NCBI GenBank assembly: GCA_036872755.1
Contig: JAVHNS010000003.1
Coordinates: forward strand, 2,170,001-2,234,000
Length of the DNA stretch: 64,000 nt
From: Orbilia blumenaviensis
Taxonomy: Eukaryota > Ascomycota > Orbiliomycetes > Orbiliales > Orbiliaceae
Reading direction: 5' to 3'
Both the position numbers and the translations under genes were made by a program. How positions within the stretch are numbered: position 1 is the first letter of the stretch; each line of letters begins with the position of its first letter. The notes under the pieces were generated by a model. It was not told where the DNA came from. It did no database searches and was given only the letters and a program-made list of their open reading frames with translations. Positions 46,103 through 59,600 of this stretch are shown piece by piece.

Positions 46103-49100
46103 ATGCCATCCAGACCGTCATCGCCATCCAGACCCCGGTCGCCAGCCCGTCCGAGGAGTCCAACCACCAGTACTTTCCAGATTAGAGGTCTTCCCTCGCC
46201 GAATCCATCTCACGAGGCCGGTTCCGTAACAATTTCCAGCTCACAGTACGATGAGCTCATTACCCTACACCCGGAGGCTGTGTTGTGCTACATAGATGAG
46301 GATGATGAGGAAGTCATCCGAGTATGTCCCTACAAACCCACCAGCCTTTCTCTATTATTATTTTTAAAGTACAGACGGTACTGACCAATAGCTGCGATAG
46401 GTCGGCTCTGGAGGCGAATTACGCTCGAGATGGCTCGAGGTTATGGCTTTCCCGCCCCCACCACCACCAATCATCTTCAACGTTGAAGGCGGACTGCCCG
46501 GTCTCCAATATTGGCAGGAAATCTACCAACGATCTCTCCCGCCACCTCCGCAACCAGCAGTGGTAGAACAGCAGCAACAGCAGCAGACTTCACCCGCTGT
46601 TGAGCATCCCGCTACTGTCCGTGCCGTATCCGTTTCCGAAGAATCAGAAGAAGACCTCTACACTGTCCCTCCTTCGAAGGCCGTTCCAGAAGTCCCACCG
46701 AAGAGGGAGACAGTTGTTGTCGAACCTTCGAAACCAACTCTTCATATTGACGTGCCGGAGCCCCCACCACGCATCCCATTGGAGTTCGCCGAAGCTCCTT
46801 TCATTGCGTCGTTCGAGGCTGAGGTAAATAGAATTTACGATGAGGTCGTCAGTCAGGCAGGTGGTTCGCCACGTTGCTTGTCACCGAGGCCGATCAGCCC
46901 GAAACCGATCCCATCCATTGATCTAAATGAAACCCCGGCAGGGGCCTCTACCTCATCTCAACCCCAACTACCGGCAGATGACTTCCCAAAGACCCCTGTA
47001 GAACTCATCTCCGATGTCTTCACATCTGTCATCCAGGGGATCCAGAGGGTCGCTCAGGAAGCCACCACTCAGGCCGCCAGGGCATTCCCACAGGCTCCAG
47101 CCGCGGACGGTAGGCCATCGCCGGCTGAAACCTTGGATGCGTTTAACACAGCCGTGCAGCAGTTGCTCAAGAATTTCACCGAACAGTTGCACACTCTTGC
47201 GACTGAAGCCGTCACATCAGCAAGCAACCCTCAGGCCAACCCACAGCACCCAGCTGCCGTTCTCAGAACTTTCGCCGAGACTGTTGGCCATGCTGCCGTG
47301 CAAAATGCCGGGCGTATTAGAGAGGAACTTCGAGATGTCGGGTCTGACGCCGGCGCTGAGGCTCGTCGCGCAGCCGAAGAAATCAAGAAGGCAGCCGAAG
47401 AAGTCAAGAAGGCCACACAGATGGTAACACAAGAGGTTGGAAGAAGAGGATCTGCTATCGGTAAAGGAGCCATCGGTGCCACGCGAGAGGTTGGGAAGGT
47501 TTTCAGCGACGGCGCAGGTATTGTGTCCGGCTTTGCTGGTGGGCTTGTTCGCAACTTAAGCGGACAACCCCAGATCTCCTCGCAATCCATACAATCCATA
47601 CAATCTACGCTGTCTGTGCAACCTACCCCCCGCCCAGAAGATGCGCCCGAGGTTGTTGAAAACACTGGAAGTGCCTCCCCAGAGGAGGTCATAATCACTT
47701 CTGAATTAGAGCCTACTTCTGAGCAGTCTGTCCCAGGATCGTTCCCGGTCTCTCCGCACTCTCTTCCAACTTTCGTGGTTCCTGGGTGCCAGCTGCCTCC
47801 TCCTCCTCCTCCCCCAGGCACATTCCCTCCACCACCTCATTCTGGAGAACACATGCCTCCACCTCCACCACATCATGGCCATATGCCCCATATCCCGGGT
47901 TGCCATTTGCCACCACCACCACCTCCTCCTCCAGGGCCTTCCGGACCATTTCCACCACCTCCAATTCCTGGTAAGCACATGCCTCCTCCTCCACCACCTC
48001 CACCACCACCCCACCACGGGTTTCCCCTAATGTTCCACCACGGTGGTTGTTTCCCTTCTCCACCTCCCCCACCCCACCATCATTACAGCCCTCCCCCTCC
48101 TCCCCCTCTCCCAATTCCATACCATCCCATTGATCAACACTTCCACCATCCCCATACGCATGTTCCCAGCCACGTCCCCAGTTGGCAGCAACCTACCACA
48201 TCTCGCTCGGGTGGAGCATGGTCTGGATTCGGCAGAAGCAGTGGACAAGGCTCTACGAGCAGAGGTGAACGCACGGCCCAAGTTTCCGGTCTCCAGGAAG
48301 CCATGGCAGGTCTTGACATAAATGCCGGAATATCTGTTGTGGAGATTCAAAGCTCGGAAAGTTCTTCCTCGTCTGATTCTGAACGCGACTACAAGACCCG
48401 AAAGGGCGTTTTCCGTTCTCGAACCAGTCTCAAAAGCTGTGACAGGTCCACACACCGTCGTCGCCGTTCCCAAGAGAGCGGACATATAAGCGACGGCTCT
48501 TTGGGTGATAAACCATGGAGGAAGCCACATCGAAGGTCTCCTCCAAAAGCCACGGCTTCTCCTTTCGAGAATCCGTGGGTAAACTCCAGGCCGACGAACT
48601 ACAGTAGCCCCTTCGCCGTCCCTAAGGATTTCAAGCCAGTGCAGCCGTCGAGGCCCTTCTACGGTTTCCCTCACGAGTTTCCACCACCGCCACCCCAGTT
48701 CTTCCCACCATTGCCATCTCTGCCCGCCGGTCCGCCATCTCCTGCACCAGAACTTGACAACTCACTTCCACCAATCTCGAGCGTGGTTCCAGGCTTTGGT
48801 GCTGGCGTACAGTCCGATTCGGATCTATTTAGTAGGAGACATAGCAGCTACGTTCCAATTAGAACAGTATCGGTCCTTAGCGAGAGCGAGAGCGAGGATG
48901 AGTTCCAGGACACTAAAGAGGCACCAGAGATCCCAGCTTCTGCCCATGAACGAGTCGTTCTTGTAGACCTTGCTTCCAGCGTCTCGTCTGCCGGGAAATC
49001 ACCAGCCCCAGAGCCTCAAGAGATGACGGTGCCCCAATTTCATTATCCGGGTCTTAGAAGGTCCCGCACAACAACCGATTCATTTGGAAAGAACCAGCCA

Positions 49101-50105
49101 TGGTTGTCTCCCTGGCAGCAACGCCGTGCCGCCGAATCCGCTGAGAGGGAAAGGTCCGAGGCAATGAAGAGATTCCCATCCCTTTCTGAGCTTCAGAGGG
49201 AGTGGTCCTTGCCATCGTCTACTTCCACCCCAACCCCTCAGCCTCAACCCCCTACCACAAGCCCATTTGATGACCTTTCAACGTTGTCGGCCCCCCTACC
49301 CCCAATTAAGGCTAATATCGAGCCTTCTAATCCGTTTGCTGGTTCATCTACCTCAGCTGCCCCAACTACAAGTCTTCCTGGAGCTTGGCCCTTCCCATCA
49401 ACCCCGGCTGCACCATTAGTGGACACGTCCGATGTTATTCCGACCCAACCGCGCCATAACTCCCGAAACCCCTTCCTTTCCCAGGTTGACACAACCTTCA
49501 CCCCACGCGCCACCTTTGATTTCCCACCACTTCCTGGAAACCTGCATCGTGCTACTTCCATGAGCCTGAGCAACACGAGCACTCGTAGCAGACAGTCTTC
49601 AACATCGACAGTCAGATTCGCCGAGCCATTGTTGCCACGTCGCGCCCAGACCGTTCTCAACCCCGTTGGAAGAAACAGTAGGCCCAACAGCTTCACTTCC
49701 ATGCCTGGGGGGTTCCCCGAGGAAAATCCAGCCCTTCCTCCACGCCCTCCTCAGCTGGTCCAACAAACTAGTCAAGCTGCCATCGATGATGCTCTTATTC
49801 GAGAGCGTGAGCGTATGCGTTTGATTGATGAAGTTGAGGAGACGGTTCGACGAAGCAGCGAAGAATTTGAGGAACAGCAACGAATCAACGCGGCTAACAG
49901 TAGATTTGCGGCAGATGGGAATGTAAGGTCCGTTTTGTTTGACGACCCCATTGAAAAATGCGTTACGTCTTTGATCGAGATGGGATACACCGAACTCGGA
50001 ACAGACAGGCTGAGAGTCTTTGCCGAGTTGACACATGGAAGAGTTGAAGATGCCGTCGAGATGGTAGAGGAGGAAAGAGGGATCTGGCAGTCATTTACTT
50101 CCTAA
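46103..50105 (+). CDS. Proline-rich protein with PB1-like N-terminus and C-terminal UBA domain
   Basis: Exons 46103-46321 and 46401-50105, phase 0, give 1307 aa. The N-terminus (about 48-95) reads as a PB1/ubiquitin-like strand pattern (VLCYIDEDDEEVIRVGSGGELRSRWLE) that only becomes complete after splicing. A helical region (about 270-450) contains amphipathic stretches, including GKGAIGATREVGKVFSDGAG. A polyproline block (about 535-650) has repeated PPPPHH motifs that could bind profilin, SH3 or WW domains. A Ser/Pro-rich disordered region follows. The last 54 residues form a UBA domain (IEKCVTSLIEMGYTELG ... RVEDAVEMVEEE). PB1 plus UBA recalls selective-autophagy or ubiquitin-receptor architecture, but no zinc finger or NBR1 domain is seen. 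The UBA is well supported, the PB1 call only moderately. Confidence 0.83.
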
Positions 50106-51426
50106 AACAAAGAAGGAAATGAGAACGATGCAGGCGTAGACGTAAAAGGCGTTGTAAAGGGCGTCAAGATCTGCGAGGAAGAAGTTGACGAGGATCAGGA
50201 GGAAGATGAAGTAAATGATTATGGCCTTAGCGAGGGAGAAGTTTGTGGCTAGAAAGAGGAAGAGGAAGAAATTTATGAAGAAAAAGATGAAAACCATGGT
50301 TTCGATAAAAAAAAGTGGATCTTTATCTGGTAGGATAGGATGATGATCTGGAGGATGAAGTTTATTCTCTAGAGGAAGATGAGGTGATGGCTCGAAGAAC
50401 AGAAAACATCAAGACGAAGGAGAATGAGAGCATTGACGGTAGTCAGACAATTCAATTAAAGCTGGGAGAAGAGCCCATGTTCCAGAGCGTATGATGACAG
50501 GCCTACTGACGAGCAATTTGATATCTCTCAGAGGGTTTGAAGCCATGATGACGCCACAGCATAGGTCAAAAAGCTTTTGGTATACTGCAAGTTGAGAAAC
50601 TGCATGTTGACACCGTTGAAGTGGTTCCATGATATATGCTGCATTGTCTCCTGTTCTTCTCCTCTCCTCCCCAATTCCTTCCAAAATCTTTTTAATTGCA
50701 TTTTATCTTTTTTTTTTTAGGTTTTGATGGTAGCTAAGGCACATGTAATTCCGAGCGGTGTCATTAATCTACTATTGCTGTTTCTTGTCAATGCTCTATT
50801 ATTGTTATCATGGTGTTCGCGCGATGGATCGGTCACTGTCTCCTCTTTCACAAAAAAAAAAAAGATGTGTGTTTTTCTCCTAATCGTGTGTTCTTTCGAT
50901 TATCATTTTTTGTTACTATGGTTTTTAGCATTTGGAAGTGGAGTTAACTCGCTGTGGGAGCGTGGAAGGCAAACATTCTTTTAGCGCAGACAAAAAAAAG
51001 GAAGAAAACGGAGGGCAGCAAGGATTTTACACTATCAAAAATCAAAGCATGTTGGCTTCTTATCTTGATTAGTAGTGTCATCATTATTATTACTATTATT
51101 TCAAGCGCCGGTTCCTACTTTGAAGCTTTATTCCTTGGGTCTTTTCTGTGGGAATGTGATATTTTTCTATTATGGATGTTGGTACGGGAGGCCAAAAAAT
51201 GTGTTCCTAAGCAAAAATACAACAATGGCGGGTATTGCCAAGGAATTTCGGCATGGGTCTAGAGATCCTTGTATGTCGCGAATTCAATGAACTTCCACAT
51301 TTACATCTTGACCATACATAAGCTCCCTTGAACTACTCCTTGCACTCGGAAATATCGCATAACAGCAGCATATCAAGCACTTGTTCGTTTCTACTAGTAT
51401 ACCTTCGTCACGAGGAATCACACACA
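50106..51426. other. Intergenic; probable 3' UTR and promoter
   Basis: The first 250 nt after the stop are purine-rich (GAGGAAGA-like) and contain no supported frame. The rest is AT-rich with A and T runs. No gene called. Confidence 0.5.
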
Positions 51427-52407
51427 ATGGGTCGTTGGGATTCGCCCTCGCCCACGCGAGCGCGCTCACGGTCTCCACGCGACAGCAACAGCAGCAGCAG
51501 GAGGAAGGACGATAGACGGGACAGGGACAGAGATAGGGATAGGGATAGGGATAGAGATGCCCAGCGGAAACGGAATAGGTGGGAAGACGACGGTGGTGAG
51601 AAGAGAGATGGTGGGAAGGAGGTTGTGAGGAGGAGGGATGATCGTGATCGAGACCGTGATCGTGATCGTGAAGAGAAGGGCAGACGGTATGATAGTGATG
51701 ACAAGGGCGGTGATAGGCGGAGACGGGACGATGGCGGCAGCTCAAGACGGGATAGACACCGTGGCGATAGGGATAGAGACAGGGAAGGAGACCGCAGCCG
51801 GGATAATCAGAAAGACCGTGATCGTGATCGTGATCGCCGACGACGACCCCGCAGCTCCTCAAAATCACCAAAGCCAGACCGAAAAAAAAAGGAAGAAGAA
51901 AAGGGAGAGGGAGAAGGGGAAGAACCACCACCGCAACCCAAAGAAGCCCCAAACTTCGAACGCACAACCCATCTCGTCTCCGAAACTAATACCTTCAACG
52001 GCGTCGTCCTCAAATACGTCGAACCCTCTGAATCCCGTCTCCCACCTTCATCCATCACCTACCGTCTCTATGTCTTCAAAGCCTCTGAGATTCTAGAAAC
52101 TATCACATTATCAACTCGTACTGCTTGGTTATTTGGCAGAGACAGATTAGTAGCCGATGTGCCCATCGACCATCCCAGCGCTTCGAAGCAGCATGCGGTT
52201 ATACAGTTTAGATTTGTGACGAAGGTTAATGAGTATGGTGAGCGGGAAGGTGGGGTTAAACCATATATAATTGATTTGGGCAGTGCGAATGGGACGACGG
52301 TTAATGGGGATACAGTACCTGAGAAGCGTTATTTTGAGTTGAAGGAGAAGGATGTTATCGGGTTTGGGCATAGTACTAGGGAATATGTTTTAATGGTTGA
52401 GAAGTAA
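51427..52407 (+). CDS. PML1: PML1/SNIP1-type FHA protein of the RES splicing complex
   Basis: A single exon of 326 aa. The ATG at 51427 (MGRWDSPSPTRARSRS) is chosen over the longer frame, which has only TTG upstream. Residues 5-185 are an Arg/Asp/Ser-rich low-complexity region with repeated RDRDRD. A Lys/Glu/Pro linker precedes the conserved SNIP1 segment (TFNGVVLKYVEP). The FHA domain (about 235-322) has the expected motifs: WLFGRD, DHPSASKQHAVIQFR and DLGSANGTTVNG. FHA domains bind phosphothreonine. Yeast Pml1 and human SNIP1 belong to the RES complex, which retains unspliced pre-mRNA in the nucleus and aids spliceosome activation. The RD-rich N-terminus is as expected for SNIP1 proteins. 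Confidence 0.93.
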   Translation: MGRWDSPSPTRARSRSPRDSNSSSRRKDDRRDRDRDRDRDRDRDAQRKRNRWEDDGGEKRDGGKEVVRRRDDRDRDRDRDREEKGRRYDSDDKGGDRRRRDDGGSSRRDRHRGDRDRDREGDRSRDNQKDRDRDRDRRRRPRSSSKSPKPDRKKKEEEKGEGEGEEPPPQPKEAPNFERTTHLVSETNTFNGVVLKYVEPSESRLPPSSITYRLYVFKASEILETITLSTRTAWLFGRDRLVADVPIDHPSASKQHAVIQFRFVTKVNEYGEREGGVKPYIIDLGSANGTTVNGDTVPEKRYFELKEKDVIGFGHSTREYVLMVEK

Positions 52408-55306
52408 AGCAGTGAATACTTAGGTATCACGCAACTTATTTTTATGAGAATGGTGTATGATAGTTAGACCCTAGCATGTGGTATTGCAATTTAGCGTATT
52501 TTTTGTTATCACGTATCGCATTAGTCTCGTAATATACGACGCTTCGTTGGCAGGGTGAGTACTGGACAGAGTCTTCGTTAACCCTAGCTCTTTATTAATT
52601 GCTAAAAACCAAATTTTAATAGCTCTTTAGTTTGTTAGGTTTAGATGCTCAAGTCCTAGTTAACGCCATCTGGAGCTGAGACTTAGTTTACGTTGAGGTA
52701 TAGGGTGGCTCCGCCAGAATGATACGTATATATTCTGCAAGCCCTACCACATGGCTGAGTTACATGCTACACGCAAGCTAATTACAAACTATGTCCTAGT
52801 GCATCGAGATATCTTATTGGGCTACTATAATCTACATACAGTACATAAGTACTCATGTTCCTATCGATTACGAGGGAGATCTATCAGCCCGCGGCGACGG
52901 TTATACTTCCCATTCCCAGTTTTCTACCAATCACGACGTTCGTCTAGTGGGATCACGCATCAACTATGTAAAGTGCTATAGTAAATCCAGTTTGTTTATT
53001 GTGCCAAGGCCGGAATTTAATTCTAGGTGTAGATATCGCCGGAGATAGAGGCTCATTCCCTTGGTATATTGCGCAATTGCCATGAATTTAATTATGGGTC
53101 ATATTACTCATAAGAAAGAAATCCCAAAAGTTAATGCACGTATACGACTACGGCGACATGAGAAGGGGTGTAACATAAGTAAGCTAAGAAGACAGGAGCC
53201 TTCCTTAGTCAAGACGCTCTGTAGCTTCCATAAATGCATACCTTAGTTTCATGTTCTACGACAGCTTCTCCGTATCAGTGATGTTACTACAGTGACTCGA
53301 GCTCGCAGATGGATGGTTTTATCCTTGGCCGTTATGTCTATACTTACCGTAGAGTATTTGGTATGTTTTTTGAGGTCCCCTAGATGTCTTCACTACTCTG
53401 GAGCTCAATTTAAGTCTGGCTTACTCTTGATAGACGATCCATTAAATGCACCACTAACCGGTACATTCTATATAAAGTTATTTGTACTCTAGGTTATAGT
53501 GGATAATCAATCGATAATAGATGTTCCGGTCTTCTAAACGAACCTATTCCCGGCCGAGATTGAAAGGTTATAAAGTTGTAGCTTTGTTATGCAGATTACG
53601 CCTATGCTAGTCAGTCGTCGGTGGGTATTCCTCATACATTTAGAGTCTGCTTAAGACTAGATTTAAGTTTTAATCGAGATCTAATCTCCTGTGGGCCAAG
53701 ATAGACACACAATCGACTATGTCGATCATGCCAGCCTCTACATTGTGTTGAGCAGATATTCGCTGTTGCATTTCCAAATTAGGCTAGTAACTGGAATTGG
53801 AAACAACACATTTTTTGACAAGGTGACACAAGGTTTTCTGAAGGGGACGACATTGCATTGTGTCGAGGCTTGATACGATACCGTATGCAAACCGCTCCCG
53901 ATGTTTCTTTCAGCGTTTATGCGGGAATCTTGTATCATCCTAAGGGTCTTGGTATCCCGCTTCAATACTTCCCGAGAACAAGTTCCTTGGATTTTGTGGA
54001 ATGTTATACGTGGGAAGGCTTTGGGCCGGGTATTTCGATTTTAGATTGTCTTTCCAACATTATTTTTTCCAACTTTCAAACTAATGTCATACAATGCGAA
54101 TCAACTATAGCGTTAAAGTTGGTGATCCTCGAGACGAATAATAGCATTGTCAAAGAGTTGTCACATGCAGCTTTGGATGATTCAGCCGGCTTGAGTATAA
54201 TGGGGACAATCTATAAGCATAAGTGTCTGTTGAGGCGGAGGCTAGAACGGAGTTGAAGGTTTGGATATCAAATCCGAGACTCTATTAGCAAATTGAGCTG
54301 ATTTCTCGGGCATACAAATTCCGGGCTGTGAGTTCTCAAGCTAGCAGGTTTCTATCTTCTTTAGAATCGATCTTTGTGATAGACACTCTAGACTTCCAAG
54401 GACAGTCCTATCAATCAAAAAACCGGCTAGTCTGTGGCACAGACCTCAACTTCTTCCTTCTATCCGTTTTCAGGCATCGATTGAGAGAACTACAGAGATG
54501 CATCTAGATGCACTTTGAGATCTCGCCGGCATAAACTGCTATGATCACGGCTCATCACAAGCAAATCCAGTTGCCGAGCTCATCGACACGAAAATAAAAA
54601 AAAAAAAGTATCAATGTAGTTCACAAGCATGCGGAGTGCGACCCAAAGACGGAATCAAAGGATACATCGGAGACCTTCTCCCGGGATTTGTCACAGAAAA
54701 CATCGTCTCAATTTTGCCCTTGCCGTCCCATCGATCGCAGTCGCTTGTATAAGCCGTATTCATCAGTTGGTGCTCGTCCTGATATCAAATAGCTCAGCCC
54801 TATCGTAGGATCAACGTTGGGCCGGGCTGAGCTCTGCAAAACCCAAGCAATCGGGGGGGGAAGTGAACATTCTGCCTTATTTCACCATTTTTTTGGTAGC
54901 ATTGTACAAGTACAACCCTTGAAAAGCCTCACTTTCTGTGCCGCATTTTCATGCCTACAACATCAATACCTGCTGACTATATCACAGGTCGAAAGATTTG
55001 TTTGTTATACCCACTCTTATAGCAAATAAGATTTGTTTGTTGCCTGTTAACTCTCTCAGCCTAGAAAAAAAAAACAAGCCTGAAAGTGTAATACCAATGA
55101 CGTTAGAAGCGTTGTCGGCCTTGTAAACTATTCGCATAAACCTACCAACATCAAACAAGCTCAACCAACGTCTGAGGAAGTTGTAGAACTTCTAGCGCGG
55201 GTTATATATATACTGTCATGTAATGTAATGCACCGGGTATACACCGATCCGATCCTTCCGATGTAGTATCCATCACGCTAGATAGGATGTATACTACTTC
55301 TTTTTG

Positions 55307-55378
55307 ATAGAGGAGGGGGCCCCATGGAATGTCATCTAGATTACAACTTACGCCATCGATAGGCCCCCCTCTCTCTAT
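55307..55378. repeat. Imperfect GC-rich inverted repeat
   Basis: The left arm ATAGAGGAGGGGGCC (from 55307) and the right arm GGCCCCCCTCTCTCTAT (to 55378) are complementary apart from a two-base length difference. They enclose about 40 nt and lie in AT-rich surroundings. Confidence 0.65.
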
Positions 55379-56305
55379 TACTCTATCTATTCTATCTATC
55401 ATCTGACGGGTTTTTATCTTCGCTATTCGCCGAGGCGTTTGTGTTTGTACTAACGGTAGATGACAATTATATGCGGTGTGGTTTTTAGGAAGAGGCAGGC
55501 CCGGACATGGATGGGGCCGGTTATCGACAAGGTCCGATGTAGATTCCGGGATTAGAATAACTCAGGATCCCCTTGCTTTCCAATTTTTGTTTGCTCGTAT
55601 ATGTAAGTAATAAGTATGTGTGGTGTGGGCTAACCTAAAATCGCTCGTGACGAAAAAATCAAAGAACGAGAGAATCTTGAGCTAGATTCCAGGCCTTGCT
55701 GCCATGTGGGATTTCGATTTTACGAGCCCAAAGGCCGGAATCGGTGTGTCTAGGGTTTATAGTATCGAATTTCCTTTTATGGGATTAGACAGGCCTGCTA
55801 TTTTTTGTTGGGCAGGGTTGTTTGAGTGTGGTAGATGATCATTTTCGTGGGGTTTATCGAACGAACCACCGTGGTTCGTCTCGGTTAAATATCGTCTACC
55901 GACGATGTTTAATTTCGCTTCCCTCGGCGGTGGGCTGAGAATTGTAACGGATAGGCTTACAGTTTCCAATTTGGTGGCGCTAAGAGGTGTTTTTCTACGG
56001 TATGCAGCTTGGCATGTGGAGAATAAGAGCTGAGAAAAAACGAAAGAGACCAGGGTATTTTGCTTCTACATCGATAGTATCTGTCGATAGACTAATATGA
56101 TGAAATATGTTTCTCGTTTTAAATTTCCAAATCACAAAATTTTCAAGTAACATTCTTTTGTCCCATGCACATCACACTCGTAATTTATGGTGTGCTTGCG
56201 ACGGCGAAATCCCCGGGGATTTCCAACAGTTTACTTTGTTTTAAACATGCATATGACAAGAGGTAAATTAAGTTAGTTCTGATCGATGAAAAAAAAACTT
56301 ATACA

Positions 56306-56648
56306 CTATTGAATCGAGACAGCTTTATCAGGCCTAGAATATGCAGCTGCAATCAAAGATCTTGCATCCCTAATAACTTGGGACTTACCTATCGAAGAAT
56401 TTGCAGGTTTCATCACAATCGATAACGAGAGGTTGGTGATAGGCGGCCTTATGAGGTACATGAAGCATGGATTCCCAACTTCCAGATGTGAGCTCTTCCA
56501 AGAAGGTACTTGTAGTCTTAACTTCCTGTTGAGATTTTACCCGAGTTCGAATAACGGTTAGGATATTTTTCGTTCGTCCTTGAGAGGGTTTATGCATGAA
56601 CGAACGGGCCCATGTGGAATCGAATACCCGAAGAATGGGTAGCGACAT
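56306..56648 (-). CDS. Candidate small two-exon gene, 95 aa
   Basis: ATG at 56648 has a good context (AAAAAATGTCG). Exon 56648-56389 ends at a GTAAGT donor in phase 2, and a 28-nt exon 56333-56306 after CTAG continues in phase to a stop. The 95-residue product (begins MSLPILRVFD) has no signal, membrane segment or motif I recognise. The intron would be 55 nt with only a weak branch site. Could be real, or a chance frame. Confidence 0.25.
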
Positions 56649-59600
56649 TTTTTCCTTTCTATTTTCGAAGACCCAAGGGCTTACGAGGCTCGAAGGTCTC
56701 AGTCTTTGAGTGGAGGTCAAAGCTTGCCAATTCGGGCAGCTGCAGGCTGATGAAATTCCGATAAACAGTTTGCACACACACACACCACACCCCACCACCC
56801 CTCCATGAAGAAGGCCTCTCTATGCCAGATCCTAACGGAGGCGTCGGACCGGATATTCGAGCCGTTACTCCAGATTTGCTGACCAGAAAGGGAAGTGTGA
56901 TTGCAGCGCCACAAAGGAAAAAGACTGTATTCGAAATTCTAAACTCCTGTTGGAAGGCGCCCGATTGAAGACGAGCTTTTCAAAAAGATCCACATTCCAG
57001 TGGATCTAGGCTAATGTTAACCGCCCAACGCTACGAAAAAGATCCGTGCCACCTTTAGTTTTTCACCAATCGTCGGTCTTTCCTTATCGATTAGATTAAA
57101 AATGTAAGACCGGGATTTTCCTTTCGGGGTGTTTAAAGGAAACAAAAAATGGGAATGTCTTTAGTGTCGGTTGATCTGGCACAGAAAAAATCCAACGGTT
57201 TGGTTTTCCAGGGCGATTTTCCGAGCCTGGATAATTTCTCAAACATGAACCATGATAATCGATGGGTCGAACCCGAGGTTTTCCCTCGAAAGTGTTTCCG
57301 GTAGAACTGCTGCTTTCAGAACGGGTTTCAAGAACTTCGGAGTTTTCTCACCATTGTCGCAGGTTCAATCCCACACCCCGTTCGCGTTCGCATGAACTTG
57401 GGAACGAGCGCACGGGTCGGTTACGGATCTCATTTCGCTCTTGCGATCGTAAAACCGTTCGCCAGAGACGGCAGGCATAAGCAGAACGGAACGGCGGCTG
57501 AATGATATCATGTTCCCGACCCACAGCTGCATGCGTTGACCTGACTGGTCTGGAAGACAGCCTTGGGTGGAGTTCTATTTTTCGAGTCCTGCGACAGGCG
57601 CAAACAGAGGTCTTACCTTTTCTCTGTTCGTTAAGCTGTTGCTTTTTCCACCGTTCACAATTCAAGCACGTTCCAGGATCGGAAATTGGCCTGGGACTGC
57701 TGCAATCCCTGCTCTAACCAATGGGCACCGGTCATTGTGTTTCGGCAGATCCATGTCTTCATGCAGCTTCTGCTTTGTTGACGAATCACATAAAAGTCAG
57801 ACGACGTGAGAACTTCCAACGGTTGACCGTCGACGACGCAAGAAAGAACGAACTTCCCTTCAGGCGGTCTTTCTGGCTTCCCCCGCCCCACTCACACGGC
57901 TTGTGGATCAGCCACCCCATGACACCCAAAGCCCGCAAAGCAAATGCACTTGAAATCGGCGTCCCATGACGGGGTGTTCAGCGGCGAAGGTATTAAAGAC
58001 TTTCCTTGCGATTTTCAGGCATCATTAAATGGTCGCTATTCAATCGAGCATTTGCTATTGCGTATGTACTAGTACGGGAAGAGTACAAAGGCAGCCGCGC
58101 GTAGTTGCATGGTGATCGAGCATGATCGAAAGGCAAGCTTCTCACCCCTCCCTAGAGTTTATGTTTATGTAATGCGCACGCAGACAATGTATGTGAGCTT
58201 GTTGATACCTGCGCATTTCATGTCCGTTCTTTCCCCAGAGTTCTAGGGGGCGATTGGGAAGGGTCCGTCGTCATGTTTTGACAGCTTGTGATTCTATCAC
58301 GACACTGCGACTCATGAAGCGCACACACCCATGCGACTGCGACGTAAACATGGATATTCAGGAGAATTTAATGTTTCTTCGGGTTCGTTTTTGACCTGAA
58401 TTATATTACCAGGCCACCTTTACTTTTTGCGATAGATATTAATCTAGAGGGGTCCTTGGACAAGCCACTTTTTACGCGAATGGTGAGAAACCCAGTTATC
58501 AGGCACACAGCGGAGGGGGAGGGGCAATTGTAGCCTCCTATCACACAACATCACATCCTTACCGATTATCTCACAACACGGCACAGAGGTCTCGGCCCAG
58601 GGTATTATACACCATCAATTTATGAGATCGATATATGTATGTATGCCGGCCGTTTGCAATATTCCGTAGTAAAGGGGCCCGTAAGATGCAATCGCGGCCG
58701 GTAATATAACATATGAAGCTGAAAGGTGAAAAAAAAAAAGCCTCGTGGGTAATAAAGGAATGGAATAAATCTGTGAAAAATCGCTTCCTGCCGTTCGAAG
58801 GTTTCATTCAAAACCTCGGTCGTCGAGGATCGCGGGGTTTCCCAGGCTAATTGTTTCTGTGGTCCTTCTTTATCGATATTAACTTGTAGTATGTACAGGA
58901 CTTAATACGCCACATTTAGTTATCGCCTTCCTTAACCACATGTCAGTGTTTGTCAACGAGAAAAAATTATCCCCCATAGGTCGTGATACTTTATTGGCGA
59001 AAGAACCGAGAATATAGCCTCCAGGTTCGTTCTCGTGAAATAATTGTAGGCACCTACCCGAAGAAGGAGCGGAAGAGAAATCGTCTATTTTGAGAATATC
59101 AGACGAAGTGTGGGAGAGAAAAAACAAATTCTCCCTGGGAGTCAAAAAAGCACAAGGGAAAGAAAGGAATTGTGGACGGTGGTGGGCTGACCTTGAAGGT
59201 CTTTTGGTCTCGAGTCAAGGATCTTTAATCTGTGATCCGTTCTTCAACCACACCCCTCCGTGCTTTTTGCGCCCAAGCCCCACGGCCGGTGAACACACAC
59301 GCACACACCTGCCAAAATACAATTTTCTTCTTTTTCATCTGCGCTCTGCGACCTGAATAATCGGCCGTCCGTCGACGTGAAATTTACCTTATTTGAAAAA
59401 AAACAAAGTCCATTCATACCTTGAAAAGTGTCTGTACCCCTTTGGTTGGAAGCACAAGGTTAATATCTTTTCGTACCCCCTTCCCTTGCTTTTCTTGTTT
59501 CCTCTACTTCCTGTTATAATTCTAGATCTTTCATTTTTTTTATTCCCTTAACCTCCAGAAAGTGCAAGATCAAATTTCATCTTCCGCTTCTTACCATTCA

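Noticed and set aside
47231..48674. Several long minus-strand frames antisense to the UBA gene
   Set aside because: Shadows of the polyproline-coding sequence (Gly/Val/Glu-rich in reverse).
53858..54256. 132-codon plus-strand frame
   Set aside because: No ATG at its start; I could not match it to a transposon or any family.
57262..57290. GGGTTCGACCC on the minus strand, like a tRNA B box
   Set aside because: No A box, acceptor stem or anticodon arm at the right distance.
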